Below, piece by piece: positions 39,540 through 47,335 of a stretch of 64,000 nucleotides of DNA; within the stretch, counting starts at the first letter, position 1; every line of letters begins with the position of its first letter. The translations under genes and the position numbers were made by a program. Below the pieces are notes generated by a model, which saw only the letters and a program-made list of their open reading frames with translations, was not told where the DNA came from and searched no databases. The stretch lies in the NCBI GenBank assembly GCA_959606065.1, contig CAUHHV010000003.1, positions 1 through 64,000 on the forward strand, given 5' to 3'. This DNA is from an uncultured Collinsella sp. (lineage in GTDB: Bacteria > Actinomycetota > Coriobacteriia > Coriobacteriales > Coriobacteriaceae).

Positions 39540-40100
39540 TTAGCCAAAGTAGCGCTTGAGCAGGCCGGCGAAAGCCTTGCCGTGGCGGGCCTCGTCGCGA
39601 GCCATCTCGTGCACGGTGTCGTGAATGGCATCAAGGCCAGCGGCCTTGGCGCGCTTGGCAAGATCGGTCTTGCCGGCGGTGGCGCCGTTTTCGGCCTCAA
39701 CGCGCATCTCGAGGTTCTTCTTGGTGGAGTCGGTTACGACCTCGCCCAGGAGCTCAGCAAACTTGGCGGCGTGCTCGGCCTCCTCGTGGGCAGCCTTCTC
39801 CCAGTACAGGCCGATCTCGGGATAGCCCTCGCGATGAGCGACGCGAGCCATGGCCAGGTACATACCGACCTCGGAGCACTCGCCCTCAAAGTTGGCGCGC
39901 AGATCGGCAACGATGTCCTCGGAGACACCCTCCATCTTGGCGACGCCCACGACGTGCTCGGCAGCCCACTCGAGCTGACCCTCTTCCTGCTTCAGGAAAC
40001 GAGAACCGGGAACGCCGCACTGGGGGCACTTGAAGTCCTCGGGCAGCTGGTCGCCGTCGAACTCTTCCACATAACCGCAAACGGGGCAAACAAACTTCAT
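39540..40100 (-). CDS. Rubrerythrin with N-terminal rubredoxin domain (reverse rubrerythrin)
   Basis: A 186-residue iron protein that reduces hydrogen peroxide in anaerobes. The rubredoxin-like iron site comes first (Cys5 and Cys8 in CPVCGY, then CPQCGVPG near residue 30). A ferritin-like four-helix domain follows, with diiron ligands in ANFEGECSEVGMY, HEEAEHAAKF and HEMARDEARHGKAF. Rubredoxin-first order marks the reverse rubrerythrin type, seen in strict anaerobes. The ATG at 40098-40100 follows GAAAGGAT. A TTCACA/GATAAT promoter at 40185-40212 is well placed. Confidence 0.94.
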   Translation of the reverse strand: MKFVCPVCGYVEEFDGDQLPEDFKCPQCGVPGSRFLKQEEGQLEWAAEHVVGVAKMEGVSEDIVADLRANFEGECSEVGMYLAMARVAHREGYPEIGLYWEKAAHEEAEHAAKFAELLGEVVTDSTKKNLEMRVEAENGATAGKTDLAKRAKAAGLDAIHDTVHEMARDEARHGKAFAGLLKRYFG

Positions 40101-40184
40101 GATTCGATCCTTTCGATCGATGGCGATTGTGCGCTCGTCCGGTCCCGTAAGGGCCCTCTCCGGACGTGCGTCTTGACGAGTTCT

Positions 40185-40212
40185 ATTATCCATAAATGCA
40201 ACCAAATGTGAA
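40185..40212 (-). promoter_or_regulatory. Promoter of rubrerythrin
   Basis: On the minus strand TTCACA (40207-40212) and GATAAT (40185-40190) are 16 bases apart, about 85 bases before the start codon. The region is AT-rich compared with its surroundings. Confidence 0.5.
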
Positions 40213-40305
40213 GCCTATTAGGAATGATTTTTAATAAAATAATTTTGGGCATGTGAAGATGTTGATTGATTAACGATTGCCAGGCCGCCCGAGACCTCCG
40301 CTGAG

Positions 40306-40339
40306 TACAATCGGTCGAGCAAATGTTGACCTATCAACA
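40306..40339 (+). promoter_or_regulatory. -10 box and operator-like palindrome of the alcohol/aldehyde dehydrogenase pair
   Basis: TACAAT at 40306-40311 can serve as -10. Just downstream a perfect palindrome TGTTGA-CCTA-TCAACA covers 40324-40339, at the probable start of transcription, where a bound repressor would block the polymerase. A similar broken half (GTTGATTGATTAAC) lies at 40261-40274. Confidence 0.5.
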
Positions 40340-40357
40340 AATGAAGGAGTTTCCTTT

Positions 40358-41578
40358 ATGCATCTAGCCCGTCGTGCCTGGTGCCGAACATATCAGACGG
40401 TTTTTCGCATCGCATTGCCGATCCTGCCCTATACCGAGCCGCGCATTTTGGAGCATGCCGAGGACGTGCCCGCGGTGCTTCAAAAGCGCTCGATACAGCG
40501 GGTTCTTATCGTGACGGATCCCGGTATTGCCCGTCTGGGGCTCACGGCGCCGCTCGAGACGGCGCTCGCGTCCAAGGGAATTGGCGTTACGGTCTATGCC
40601 GAAACGCGTGCGAACCCCACGGTCTCAAACGTGGAGGAAGCGGCGTCCCTGTATCGCGAGAGCGCCTGCCAGGCCATTATCGGCTTTGGCGGCGGTTCGG
40701 CCATGGACTGTGCCAAGGGCGTGGGCGCACGCATCGCACAGCCAAATAAGCCCATCAACAAGATGCGCGGCCTGTTGCGCGTCCACCGTCTCCTGCCGCT
40801 GCTCATCGCCGTCCCCACCACGGCGGGCACGGGAAGCGAGGTCACGCTTGCAGCGGTCATTACCGATGACGAGACGCACTACAAGTACCCCATTAACGAC
40901 TTTGTGCTGATCCCGCGCTTTGCGGTACACGACCCCGAGTTTACACGTGGCCTGCCCGCCTCCATTACGGGGCAGACGGGTATGGATGCCCTGACGCATG
41001 CCGTCGAGGCCTTTATCGGCCGTAGCACCACGCCCTACACGCGCAAGATGGCGCGCCAGGCGGTGCAGCTCATCCACGACAATTTGCTCGAGGCCTATGA
41101 GTATGGCGACGACATACGTGCGCGTCGCAATATGCTTTCGGCGGCGTATAAGGCGGGCGTTGCGTTTACCCGCTCCTATGTGGGATACGTTCACGCCATC
41201 GCGCACAGTCTGGGCGGCCGATACGGAATTCCGCACGGTTTGGCCAACGCGATCATCCTGCCGCACATGCTTCGCGTTTATGGTGACGCCGCCGCCCCCA
41301 TGCTTGCCGATCTTGCTCGCATGGCAGGCATTGCGCCGGCTAACGCGCAGGACAGTCTTGCGGCCGAGGCATTTATCGATTGGGTCGATCGCATGAACGT
41401 TGCCCTGGGTATCCCCAAATATGTGACAGGCATTCGCCGCTCCGACATTTCCGAAATGGCGGCACATGCCGACGCCGAGGCCAATCCGCTATACCCCGTT
41501 CCGCTTTTAATGGACCGCTTGGAGCTCGAGCGTATGTACGAGGTCGTCGCGGGTGGTATGTTTGAGGACGAGAACTAG
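40358..41578 (+). CDS. Iron-containing alcohol dehydrogenase
   Basis: A 406-residue group III alcohol dehydrogenase. The NAD site is IIGFGGGSAMDCAK, and PTTAGTGSEVT follows. The metal ligands are Asp and His in GMDALTHAVEAF and two His in HAIAHSLGGRYGIPHG. The 40-residue N-terminal extension before the usual start is real in length but not characteristic. The ATG at 40358 follows AAGGAG. The aldehyde dehydrogenase gene starts 9 bases after its stop, so together they can interconvert an alcohol and an acid through the aldehyde. The natural substrate is not evident. Lactaldehyde/propanediol or a fatty alcohol are possibilities. Confidence 0.9.
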   Translation: MHLARRAWCRTYQTVFRIALPILPYTEPRILEHAEDVPAVLQKRSIQRVLIVTDPGIARLGLTAPLETALASKGIGVTVYAETRANPTVSNVEEAASLYRESACQAIIGFGGGSAMDCAKGVGARIAQPNKPINKMRGLLRVHRLLPLLIAVPTTAGTGSEVTLAAVITDDETHYKYPINDFVLIPRFAVHDPEFTRGLPASITGQTGMDALTHAVEAFIGRSTTPYTRKMARQAVQLIHDNLLEAYEYGDDIRARRNMLSAAYKAGVAFTRSYVGYVHAIAHSLGGRYGIPHGLANAIILPHMLRVYGDAAAPMLADLARMAGIAPANAQDSLAAEAFIDWVDRMNVALGIPKYVTGIRRSDISEMAAHADAEANPLYPVPLLMDRLELERMYEVVAGGMFEDEN

Positions 41579-41587
41579 GAGGGTGCC

Positions 41588-42967
41588 ATGAACACCGAGG
41601 AAATTGCGCGCATCGTCGGCGATCAGCGCGCCTACTTTAAGACGCACGCCACGTTTGATGTCGACGCTCGCCGCCGTGCGCTCGTGCGCCTGCGTGATGC
41701 GGTTCGTGCGCACGAGGCCGATATCGTCCATGCGCTCAAGACCGATTTGGGAAAGTCGCATGACGAGGCGTATATGTGCGAGATCGGCACGTCGCTTTCC
41801 GAGATTCGCCATCAGATCGCGCATGTGGCTCGATGGAGCCGCCCGCGCCTGCGTCCGTGTGACCTTGCCAACGCCGTGAGTGTGTGCAAAACGCAAGCCG
41901 TGCCCTATGGCGTCACGCTCATCATGGCTCCATGGAACTATCCGTTTTTGTTGACGCTCGAGCCACTCGCCGGCGCCCTTGCCGCGGGCAATACTGTGGT
42001 CATCAAGCCGAGCGCCTATGCTCCTGCATCGAGCGCGGTGCTCAAGCAAATCTGCGAAGAGGCATTTGATCCGCGCCTGGTGACGGTTGTCGAGGGCGGG
42101 CGGGCCGAAAACGAAGCGCTACTCGATGAGTGCTGGGACAAGATCTTCTTTACCGGTAGTGTTCCGGTTGGCAAGCTCGTCATGGAGCGCGCGAGTAAAA
42201 ACCTTACGCCCGTGACGCTTGAGCTGGGCGGAAAGAGCCCCTGTGTCGTGGATGCGACGGCAAACCTGAAGGTCGCGGCGCGGCGTATCGCATTTGGTAA
42301 ATGGCTCAACGTGGGCCAGACCTGCGTGGCGCCCGACTACCTGCTGGTCGACGTGCGCGTGCACGATGAGCTGTTGGGTCTCATCAAGGAGGAGGTCCGT
42401 CGCATGTTTGGCGAGCACCCGCTCGACAACGAGGACTACGGTCATATTGTCAACGCCAAGCATTTTGCGCGCGTGCGCGGGCTGATCGACCCCGATAAGG
42501 TTGTGCTGGGAGGAACGGCGCGCGAGTCGTCGCTCAAAATTGAGCCGACGATCCTAGACGGCGTGGCGCCTGAGGACGCCGTGATGCAGGAGGAGATTTT
42601 CGGCCCCATCTTGCCGGTGCTGACGTTTGAGAGCCTAGACGAGGCCGAAGCGTTTATTACGGATCGTCCGACGCCGCTGGCCCTGTATATCTTTAGTCAG
42701 GATCGCGCGGTTCAGCAGCGCTTTGTGCGCTACGTGCCCTTTGGCGGCGGCTGCGTCAACGACACGATCATGCATCTGGCTACGAGCCATATGGGCTTTG
42801 GCGGCATGGGCGCGAGCGGCATGGGGCAGTACCATGGCCGCGAGAGCTTCGATACGTTTAGCCATAAGAAGAGCATCGTGAACAAGGCAACGTGGCTGGA
42901 CGTGCCGTTTCGGTATGCGCCCTACGCAAGCTGGAAGCACAAATTTGTGCGCATGTTTGTGCATTAG
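41588..42967 (+). CDS. Aldehyde dehydrogenase, class 3 / coniferyl-aldehyde type
   Basis: A 459-residue NAD(P)-dependent aldehyde dehydrogenase. NIMAPWNYPF-type motif is seen as LIMAPWNYPFLLTLEPL. The NAD motif FFTGSVPVGKLV, the catalytic Glu in LELGGKSP and the Cys in GQTCVAPDY are all present. The ending (GGMGASGMGQYHGRESFDTFSHKK) and length match the class 3 group, which oxidises medium-chain and aromatic aldehydes. The ATG at 41588 follows AGGAGG. It is coupled to the alcohol dehydrogenase. Just after the stop, an AATGGCAGGTAATA hairpin with its complement (42971-43012) lacks a T run. Confidence 0.93.
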   Translation: MNTEEIARIVGDQRAYFKTHATFDVDARRRALVRLRDAVRAHEADIVHALKTDLGKSHDEAYMCEIGTSLSEIRHQIAHVARWSRPRLRPCDLANAVSVCKTQAVPYGVTLIMAPWNYPFLLTLEPLAGALAAGNTVVIKPSAYAPASSAVLKQICEEAFDPRLVTVVEGGRAENEALLDECWDKIFFTGSVPVGKLVMERASKNLTPVTLELGGKSPCVVDATANLKVAARRIAFGKWLNVGQTCVAPDYLLVDVRVHDELLGLIKEEVRRMFGEHPLDNEDYGHIVNAKHFARVRGLIDPDKVVLGGTARESSLKIEPTILDGVAPEDAVMQEEIFGPILPVLTFESLDEAEAFITDRPTPLALYIFSQDRAVQQRFVRYVPFGGGCVNDTIMHLATSHMGFGGMGASGMGQYHGRESFDTFSHKKSIVNKATWLDVPFRYAPYASWKHKFVRMFVH

Positions 42968-43044
42968 GAAATGGCAGGTAATACGAACAAGTGTTCCTAT
43001 TACCTGTCATTAACGTTAGACTACTGCTATGGGGTACGGATGGG

Positions 43045-43069
43045 CCAACTCCCTTTAGAAGGGAATTGG
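43045..43069 (+). promoter_or_regulatory. Hairpin that hides the ribosome site of the 27-residue peptide
   Basis: CCAACTCCCTT (43045-43055) pairs with AAGGGAATTGG (43059-43069) with one mismatch and a 3-base loop. The AAGGGA ribosome site of the next start codon lies within the right arm, so translation would be blocked until the hairpin opens. Such masking is common in type I toxin mRNAs. Confidence 0.6.
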
Positions 43070-43070
43070 T

Positions 43071-43154
43071 ATGAACGTAAGCGATGTTATTTCGTTACTG
43101 GCGTTGTTAATCGCGGCTATCGAACTCGGCCTGTTTATCGGCCGAATGAAATAG
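43071..43154 (+). CDS. Tiny hydrophobic peptide, holin-like (possible type I toxin)
   Basis: A 27-residue reading frame: a short head (MNVSDVIS), one membrane segment (LLALLIAAIELGLFIG) and a basic tail (RMK). This matches the build of putative holin-like or type I toxins. It was found by eye because it is too short for usual ORF calls. The start has AAGGGA 7 bases upstream, folded into the hairpin at 43045-43069. The 235 bases that follow, up to the HIRAN gene, have no other gene and contain short GC-rich pairings such as CCCGCTGCCACGGG. These could belong to an antisense or 3' structural RNA. It could also be a random short frame. Confidence 0.5.
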   Translation: MNVSDVISLLALLIAAIELGLFIGRMK

Positions 43155-43389
43155 CCGCCCCCGCGTAAGCGAAGACGGCCACTTCTCACGATGAAAACGT
43201 GTATCGGAGTTGGCAAGACCCGCTGCCACGGGTGCCATCCGTACCCCTATCTTATCTGCAAGCGCTCTGTCTCGCAAGCGTTGCGGCAACTGGGTGAAAG
43301 GCGCGAGCGGGTGAATTCGTGTCCGCACGGGCCCGTAAACTTCTCAGTGAGGTTAAGCGTTGGTTTATCCGGCCGTTAGAGGAGTTGCC

Positions 43390-43716
43390 ATGTACGAGCC
43401 TTCACGTGTTCTTCTGTCATTTCATATCGCAGGATTTCAATATGCCGACGGCGCTTTGGTCCTAGGCGATCTTAAAGTGGGCGATAAACTGACGCTGTGC
43501 GCCGAGCGCGATAATCCCCATGATCCCGAGGCGGTTGCGATTTACTGTGGCAACACCAAGCTTGGCTATGTTCCGGGAAACGAGGTCGGCCCGCTGTCCT
43601 TGATGATGTATTACGGCCATGAGGACGTATTTGAGGCCCGCGTGCAACAGGTTGCTCCCGAGCGCAGCCCGTGGCATCAGGTGCGTGTTGGACTCTACGT
43701 GGTGGATGCACGCTAA
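43390..43716 (+). CDS. HIRAN-domain protein
   Basis: A 108-residue protein consisting of a HIRAN domain, an OB-like fold that in helicases and repair proteins binds DNA ends. The marks are SFHIAGFQYADG, the ERDNPHDPEAVAIYC core motif and GNTKLGYVPGNE. Stand-alone HIRAN proteins are common in Actinobacteria and Firmicutes, with no settled role. The ATG at 43390 follows AGAGGAG. It is followed 18 bases later by a small acidic gene, probably in the same transcript. Confidence 0.85.
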   Translation: MYEPSRVLLSFHIAGFQYADGALVLGDLKVGDKLTLCAERDNPHDPEAVAIYCGNTKLGYVPGNEVGPLSLMMYYGHEDVFEARVQQVAPERSPWHQVRVGLYVVDAR

Positions 43717-43734
43717 TCGGTAAGGGAGACTGCC

Positions 43735-43914
43735 ATGTTTGATGACGACGACCAGTTCGATCTGACAGACGATCCGTTTGAGTGGGATATGCTACTCGAT
43801 GACGATGAGTTGGAGCGGGATTGTAAGAAGCGGCAGGATAAGAATACCCAGGGTGACGCTTCGAAAAAGCAAGACAAGCGCCGCCGCGGACTGTTCGGCG
43901 GGTTCTTTGGATAA
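43735..43914 (+). CDS. Small charged protein of unknown function
   Basis: A 59-residue protein with a sharp charge split. The first 30 residues are acidic (MFDDDDQFDLTDDPFEWDM, DDDELERD) and the last 25 basic (KKQDKRRRGLFGG), ending in FFG. A good ribosome site (TAAGGGAG) precedes the ATG. It sits 18 bases after the HIRAN gene and 66 bases before the phosphoesterase gene. No known domain. Confidence 0.65.
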   Translation: MFDDDDQFDLTDDPFEWDMLLDDDELERDCKKRQDKNTQGDASKKQDKRRRGLFGGFFG

Positions 43915-43980
43915 CCGCCGCATCGCTGCGTCTGTATACTTAGCACGAGTTGAACACGTTGCGAAATGAGGACAGAGACG

Positions 43981-44526
43981 ATGATGTGGTTTACCGCCGA
44001 TCTGCACCTGGGCGATACGAATATCTTGCACGACATGGACCGGCCGTTTGGCTCGGTCGAGGAGATGAATCGCAAGGTCATCGATGCCATCAATGAGTGC
44101 GTGGCTGTGGATGACCGTCTCTACATTCTGGGTGACTTTACCTATCGTTTGCCCCTGGCGGAGGCGGTGCGCCTGCGCGAGCGTATTGCCTGCCAAAACG
44201 TGACGCTCATCCGTGGTAACCATGACGGCGATTGGGAAGATCCCGACGTGCCGCAAATTTGGGAAGACGTGCGTGATTATCTGGAGATTGCCCCCGGCTA
44301 TGCCAAGGGCCATCGTCTGGTTATGAGCCACTACCCCATGCTTAGCTGGAATGGCAAGGCGCGTGGCGCCATCATGCTGCACGGGCATATCCACAGCAGG
44401 GGAGACCGCACCAACGCGCGCAACCGCGATCGCGAGCGCCCCATTTACCGCTACGATGTGGGCCTCGACGCCAACGAGTACAAGCCCGTAAGCCGCGACC
44501 AGATTCTTAGCTTCTTTGGGCTATAG
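43981..44526 (+). CDS. Metallophosphoesterase, calcineurin-like
   Basis: A 181-residue phosphoesterase. Metal-binding motifs appear in order: ADLHLGD (residues 6-12), ILGDFTYR, RGNHDGD, SHYPML and HGHIHS. The short form without extra domains is typical of bacterial YfcE-like or 2',3'-cyclic phosphodiesterase-like proteins. The ATG at 43981 is preferred to the one five codons upstream because GAGGA lies between them. Substrate unknown. Confidence 0.88.
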   Translation: MMWFTADLHLGDTNILHDMDRPFGSVEEMNRKVIDAINECVAVDDRLYILGDFTYRLPLAEAVRLRERIACQNVTLIRGNHDGDWEDPDVPQIWEDVRDYLEIAPGYAKGHRLVMSHYPMLSWNGKARGAIMLHGHIHSRGDRTNARNRDRERPIYRYDVGLDANEYKPVSRDQILSFFGL

Positions 44527-44534
44527 GGTGCCAG

Positions 44535-44572
44535 AACCACCACAAAGGGGACAGTGAACTTTTGTGGTGGTT
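44535..44572. repeat. Palindromic ACCACCACAAAGGGGACAGT repeat, copy 1
   Basis: AACCACCACAAA (44535-44546) is complementary to TTTGTGGTGGTT (44561-44572), with GGGGACAGTGAACT in between. It lies between the phosphoesterase stop and the ChbG start. A shorter copy lies at 45369-45399. Confidence 0.7.
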
Positions 44573-44593
44573 TTCACATAGATTGGAGTCGTT

Positions 44594-45358
44594 ATGAAGC
44601 AATTGCTTATTCGTGCCGATGATATCGGTTATTCGTATGCCGTTAACCTGGGGATTGCCCGCAGTATCAATGAGGGCCTGGTGCGCTCGGCGGGACTTAT
44701 GCCCAATATGCCCGAGGCCGAGCGTGGCTGGTCGCTCGTGGCGGATGCCGGCATTGCGGTGGGTCAGCATACCAACGTGTGCCTGGGCAAGCCGTGTGCC
44801 GACCCGGCGCTCATTCCGAGCATGCTCAACGAGAATGATGAGTTCCATAGCAGCCGTACCTTCCGCGATCATTTTAAGCGCGGCGAGGAGTTGATAGACT
44901 TCGACGAGGCCTGCATCGAGATCCGCGCGCAGCATGACCGCTTTGTCGAGATCGTGGGCCGCGAGCCCGATTACTTTGAGGCCCATGCCGTCATGAGCAA
45001 AAACCTTAACCGAGCGATCTCGGCGGTTGCTCAGGAGCTGGGCCTTAAGGAGCAAAAGGCGAGCTTCGACCCCGCGGCTGTGGTGCATTGCGGAGATACT
45101 GATCTGCGCATGGTGATGCGCTCGATGGAGCCGGGCTACGAGCCCAAAGAGGCAATCATGCAGACGGTTCGCGGGATGGTGGACGGCGAGACGGTCGTCT
45201 TTGTGTGCCATCCGGGTTATCTCGATCGTTTTATCCTGGAGAACAGCTCGCTCACGACCGATCGTACCAAGGAAGTCGATGCACTGATCGACCCCGAGCT
45301 TCGCGCTTGGCTCGAGTCTCAATCCGATCTTCGCCTGATCGACTACCGCGACCTGTAA
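44594..45358 (+). CDS. chbG: ChbG/HpnK-family carbohydrate deacetylase
   Basis: A 254-residue YdjC-fold deacetylase that removes an acetyl group from chito-oligosaccharides or other acetylated sugars. Metal and catalytic residues: Asp pair in RADDIGYS, His in GQHTNVCLG and His in YFEAHAVMSK, with HPGYLD near the C-terminus. It is slightly diverged in the middle. The ATG at 44594 follows TTGGAG. It stands alone between two copies of a palindromic repeat, with no chitobiose PTS nearby, so its substrate may differ from that of E. coli ChbG. Confidence 0.88.
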   Translation: MKQLLIRADDIGYSYAVNLGIARSINEGLVRSAGLMPNMPEAERGWSLVADAGIAVGQHTNVCLGKPCADPALIPSMLNENDEFHSSRTFRDHFKRGEELIDFDEACIEIRAQHDRFVEIVGREPDYFEAHAVMSKNLNRAISAVAQELGLKEQKASFDPAAVVHCGDTDLRMVMRSMEPGYEPKEAIMQTVRGMVDGETVVFVCHPGYLDRFILENSSLTTDRTKEVDALIDPELRAWLESQSDLRLIDYRDL

Positions 45359-45368
45359 GGACCCAAGT

Positions 45369-45399
45369 CACCACAAAGGGGACAGTCGCCTTTGTGGTG
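45369..45399. repeat. Palindromic ACCACCACAAAGGGGACAGT repeat, copy 2
   Basis: CACCACAAA (45369-45377) is complementary to TTTGTGGTG (45391-45399), and the loop again contains GGGGACAGT. It lies 10 bases after the chbG stop. Together with copy 1 it brackets chbG. Confidence 0.7.
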
Positions 45400-45497
45400 G
45401 TTCTGGCGCCGTTGCCATTATGGCAGCGGCGCCTTTTTTGTCCGTGCGGCGCGGTAGAGTGTAGGCGGTTGAAATTTGCGTCCATCGAGGAGCTGCT

Positions 45498-47255
45498 ATG
45501 AACGAGATCAAGTGCCCGCATTGTGGCGAAGTTTTTAAGGTCGATGCGTCCGGCTATGCGGATATCGTCAAGCAGGTGCGCGATGCCGAGTTCTCGCGCG
45601 ACCTGGATGAGCGCGTGAAGGCGGTCCAGCGCGAGGGCGAGCAGGCACTGGAGCTTGAGCGCTCGCGCTCGACGGCTGCTTTGCAAAAGGCAGAGTCTCA
45701 GCGCGACGCTCAGCTTGTCGAGCAGAAGAACGCTGCAGCTCAGCAGCTGGCACAAGAGGTTGCCAAGCGCGACGCTGAGCTTGCCGAGCTGCGCGCCAAG
45801 CTCGAAGGCGCTGCCGCAGAGCGCGAGAGTGCAAGTCAGCGCGCGGCGGTTGAGGCTCGTTCCGATGCTCAAAAGGAGAATGCCGAGCTTCAGCGCGAGA
45901 TCGACAATTTACGTGCGCAGTTGGAGCGCAAAGATGATGAAGCCAGGCTTGCCGAGGCGGCGGCACGCAATGCTGCTCAAAACGACCTGTCCGCGCGCGA
46001 CGCTCAGATTGCCGAGCTGCAGGCCAGGATCGCCGCGGCGGACAAGGCCCAGGAGATGGCGCTTGCCGCTGCCGCGGCAGAGTCGCAGCGTGAGCTCGAT
46101 GCCGCTCGCAGCGAGGCCGAGCGCGCGCTTACTGACTATCGCGCGAAGGTGCAAGAGAAGTTTTCCGCCGCAAAGGCTCAGTCCGAGCAAGAGGCCGAGG
46201 GCCTGCGTGCCCAGCTGCGCGAGCAGGAACTGATGGCAAAAATGAACCTGTCAGAGGCGGTCGCCGCGGCGGAGCGAGAGCGCGATGAGGCACGTGCCAA
46301 ACTGACGAGCGAGCTGGCGGTGCGCGATTCTCGCGAGGAGCAAGCCAAGGCGGCACACGAGCTCGAGCTTGCGCAGGCCAAGCGCGCGAGCGATGACCTG
46401 ATTCGCTACAAGGATGAAGAGATTGAGCGCCTTAAGGACATGAAGGTTCGCCTGTCCACCAAGATGGTGGGCGAGTCGCTCGAGCAGCACTGCGAGACCG
46501 AGTTTAACCGTCTGCGCATGACGGCGTTTCCCAATGCGTACTTCGAGAAAGATAACGATGCATCCGAGGGCACCAAGGGAGACTTCATTTTCCGTGAGCG
46601 CGACGCGAGCGGCAACGAGGTCATTTCGATTATGTTCGAGATGAAAAACGAGAACGACGAGACCGCGACCAAGCATAAAAACGAGGACTTCTTTAAGAAA
46701 CTCGATCACGATCGTCGCCAGAAAGGCTGTGAGTACGCGGTGCTCTGCACGCTGCTCGAGCCCGAGAGCGAGCTTTACAACGCGGGAATCGTGGACGTGA
46801 GCTATCGCTACGAGAAGATGTATGTGATCCGCCCGCAGTTCTTCATTCCCATCATTACGCTGCTACGCAATGCCGCCATGGGTTCGCTTCGCTATAAGCA
46901 GGAGCTGGCGGAGTACAAGCAGCAGAATATCGATGTCACGAACTTCGAAGCCAAGATGGAGAAGTTCAAGAACGATTTCGGCCGCAACTACGAGATCGCG
47001 AGCCGCAAGTTCCAAACGGCAATCGATGAGATCGACAAGACGATTAGCCATCTGCAGAAAACCAAGGAGGCGTTGCTGTCCTCCGAGAACAATCTGCGCC
47101 TTGCCAACAAGAAAGCCGACGATCTTACCATTCGCAAGCTCACGTGGGGCAACAAGACCATGAAAGCAGCGTTTGACGAGGCGCGCGGGGCCGCGACAGA
47201 GACGAACGATGAGCCAGCCGAGGCGGATTCGTATGAGGTCGAGGATGCCGAGTAG
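45498..47255 (+). CDS. DUF2130 protein: zinc ribbon, long coiled coil, nuclease-like domain
   Basis: A 585-residue protein. Residues 3-12 form a small zinc ribbon half (IKCPHCGEVF). Residues ~25-320 are a long Ala/Glu/Arg-rich coiled coil. Residues ~325-520 are the DUF2130 domain, with SIMFEMKNENDETATKHKNEDFF, an E-x-K pattern resembling PD-(D/E)XK nucleases, and EYAVLCTLLEPES. A second coiled coil (YEIASRKFQTAIDEIDKTISHLQKTKEAL) follows. DUF2130 proteins occur widely and are thought to act on DNA, but no role is proven. The ATG at 45498 follows GAGGAG. It is a single gene with its own terminator. Confidence 0.85.
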   Translation: MNEIKCPHCGEVFKVDASGYADIVKQVRDAEFSRDLDERVKAVQREGEQALELERSRSTAALQKAESQRDAQLVEQKNAAAQQLAQEVAKRDAELAELRAKLEGAAAERESASQRAAVEARSDAQKENAELQREIDNLRAQLERKDDEARLAEAAARNAAQNDLSARDAQIAELQARIAAADKAQEMALAAAAAESQRELDAARSEAERALTDYRAKVQEKFSAAKAQSEQEAEGLRAQLREQELMAKMNLSEAVAAAERERDEARAKLTSELAVRDSREEQAKAAHELELAQAKRASDDLIRYKDEEIERLKDMKVRLSTKMVGESLEQHCETEFNRLRMTAFPNAYFEKDNDASEGTKGDFIFRERDASGNEVISIMFEMKNENDETATKHKNEDFFKKLDHDRRQKGCEYAVLCTLLEPESELYNAGIVDVSYRYEKMYVIRPQFFIPIITLLRNAAMGSLRYKQELAEYKQQNIDVTNFEAKMEKFKNDFGRNYEIASRKFQTAIDEIDKTISHLQKTKEALLSSENNLRLANKKADDLTIRKLTWGNKTMKAAFDEARGAATETNDEPAEADSYEVEDAE

Positions 47256-47273
47256 GGGATAGCGTATCGCGCA

Positions 47274-47316
47274 AAAAGCGGGGCCGCTGGCGATGTTGCC
47301 AGCGACCCCGCTTTGT
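47274..47316. terminator. Bidirectional terminator between DUF2130 and helicase genes
   Basis: AAAAAGCGGGG...GCTGGC (47274-47291) pairs with GCCAGC...CCCCGCTTTG, ending near 47316, with A and T runs on either side. It lies between two converging genes. Confidence 0.88.
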
Positions 47317-47335
47317 TTCGTCCCATTGCGCCCGG

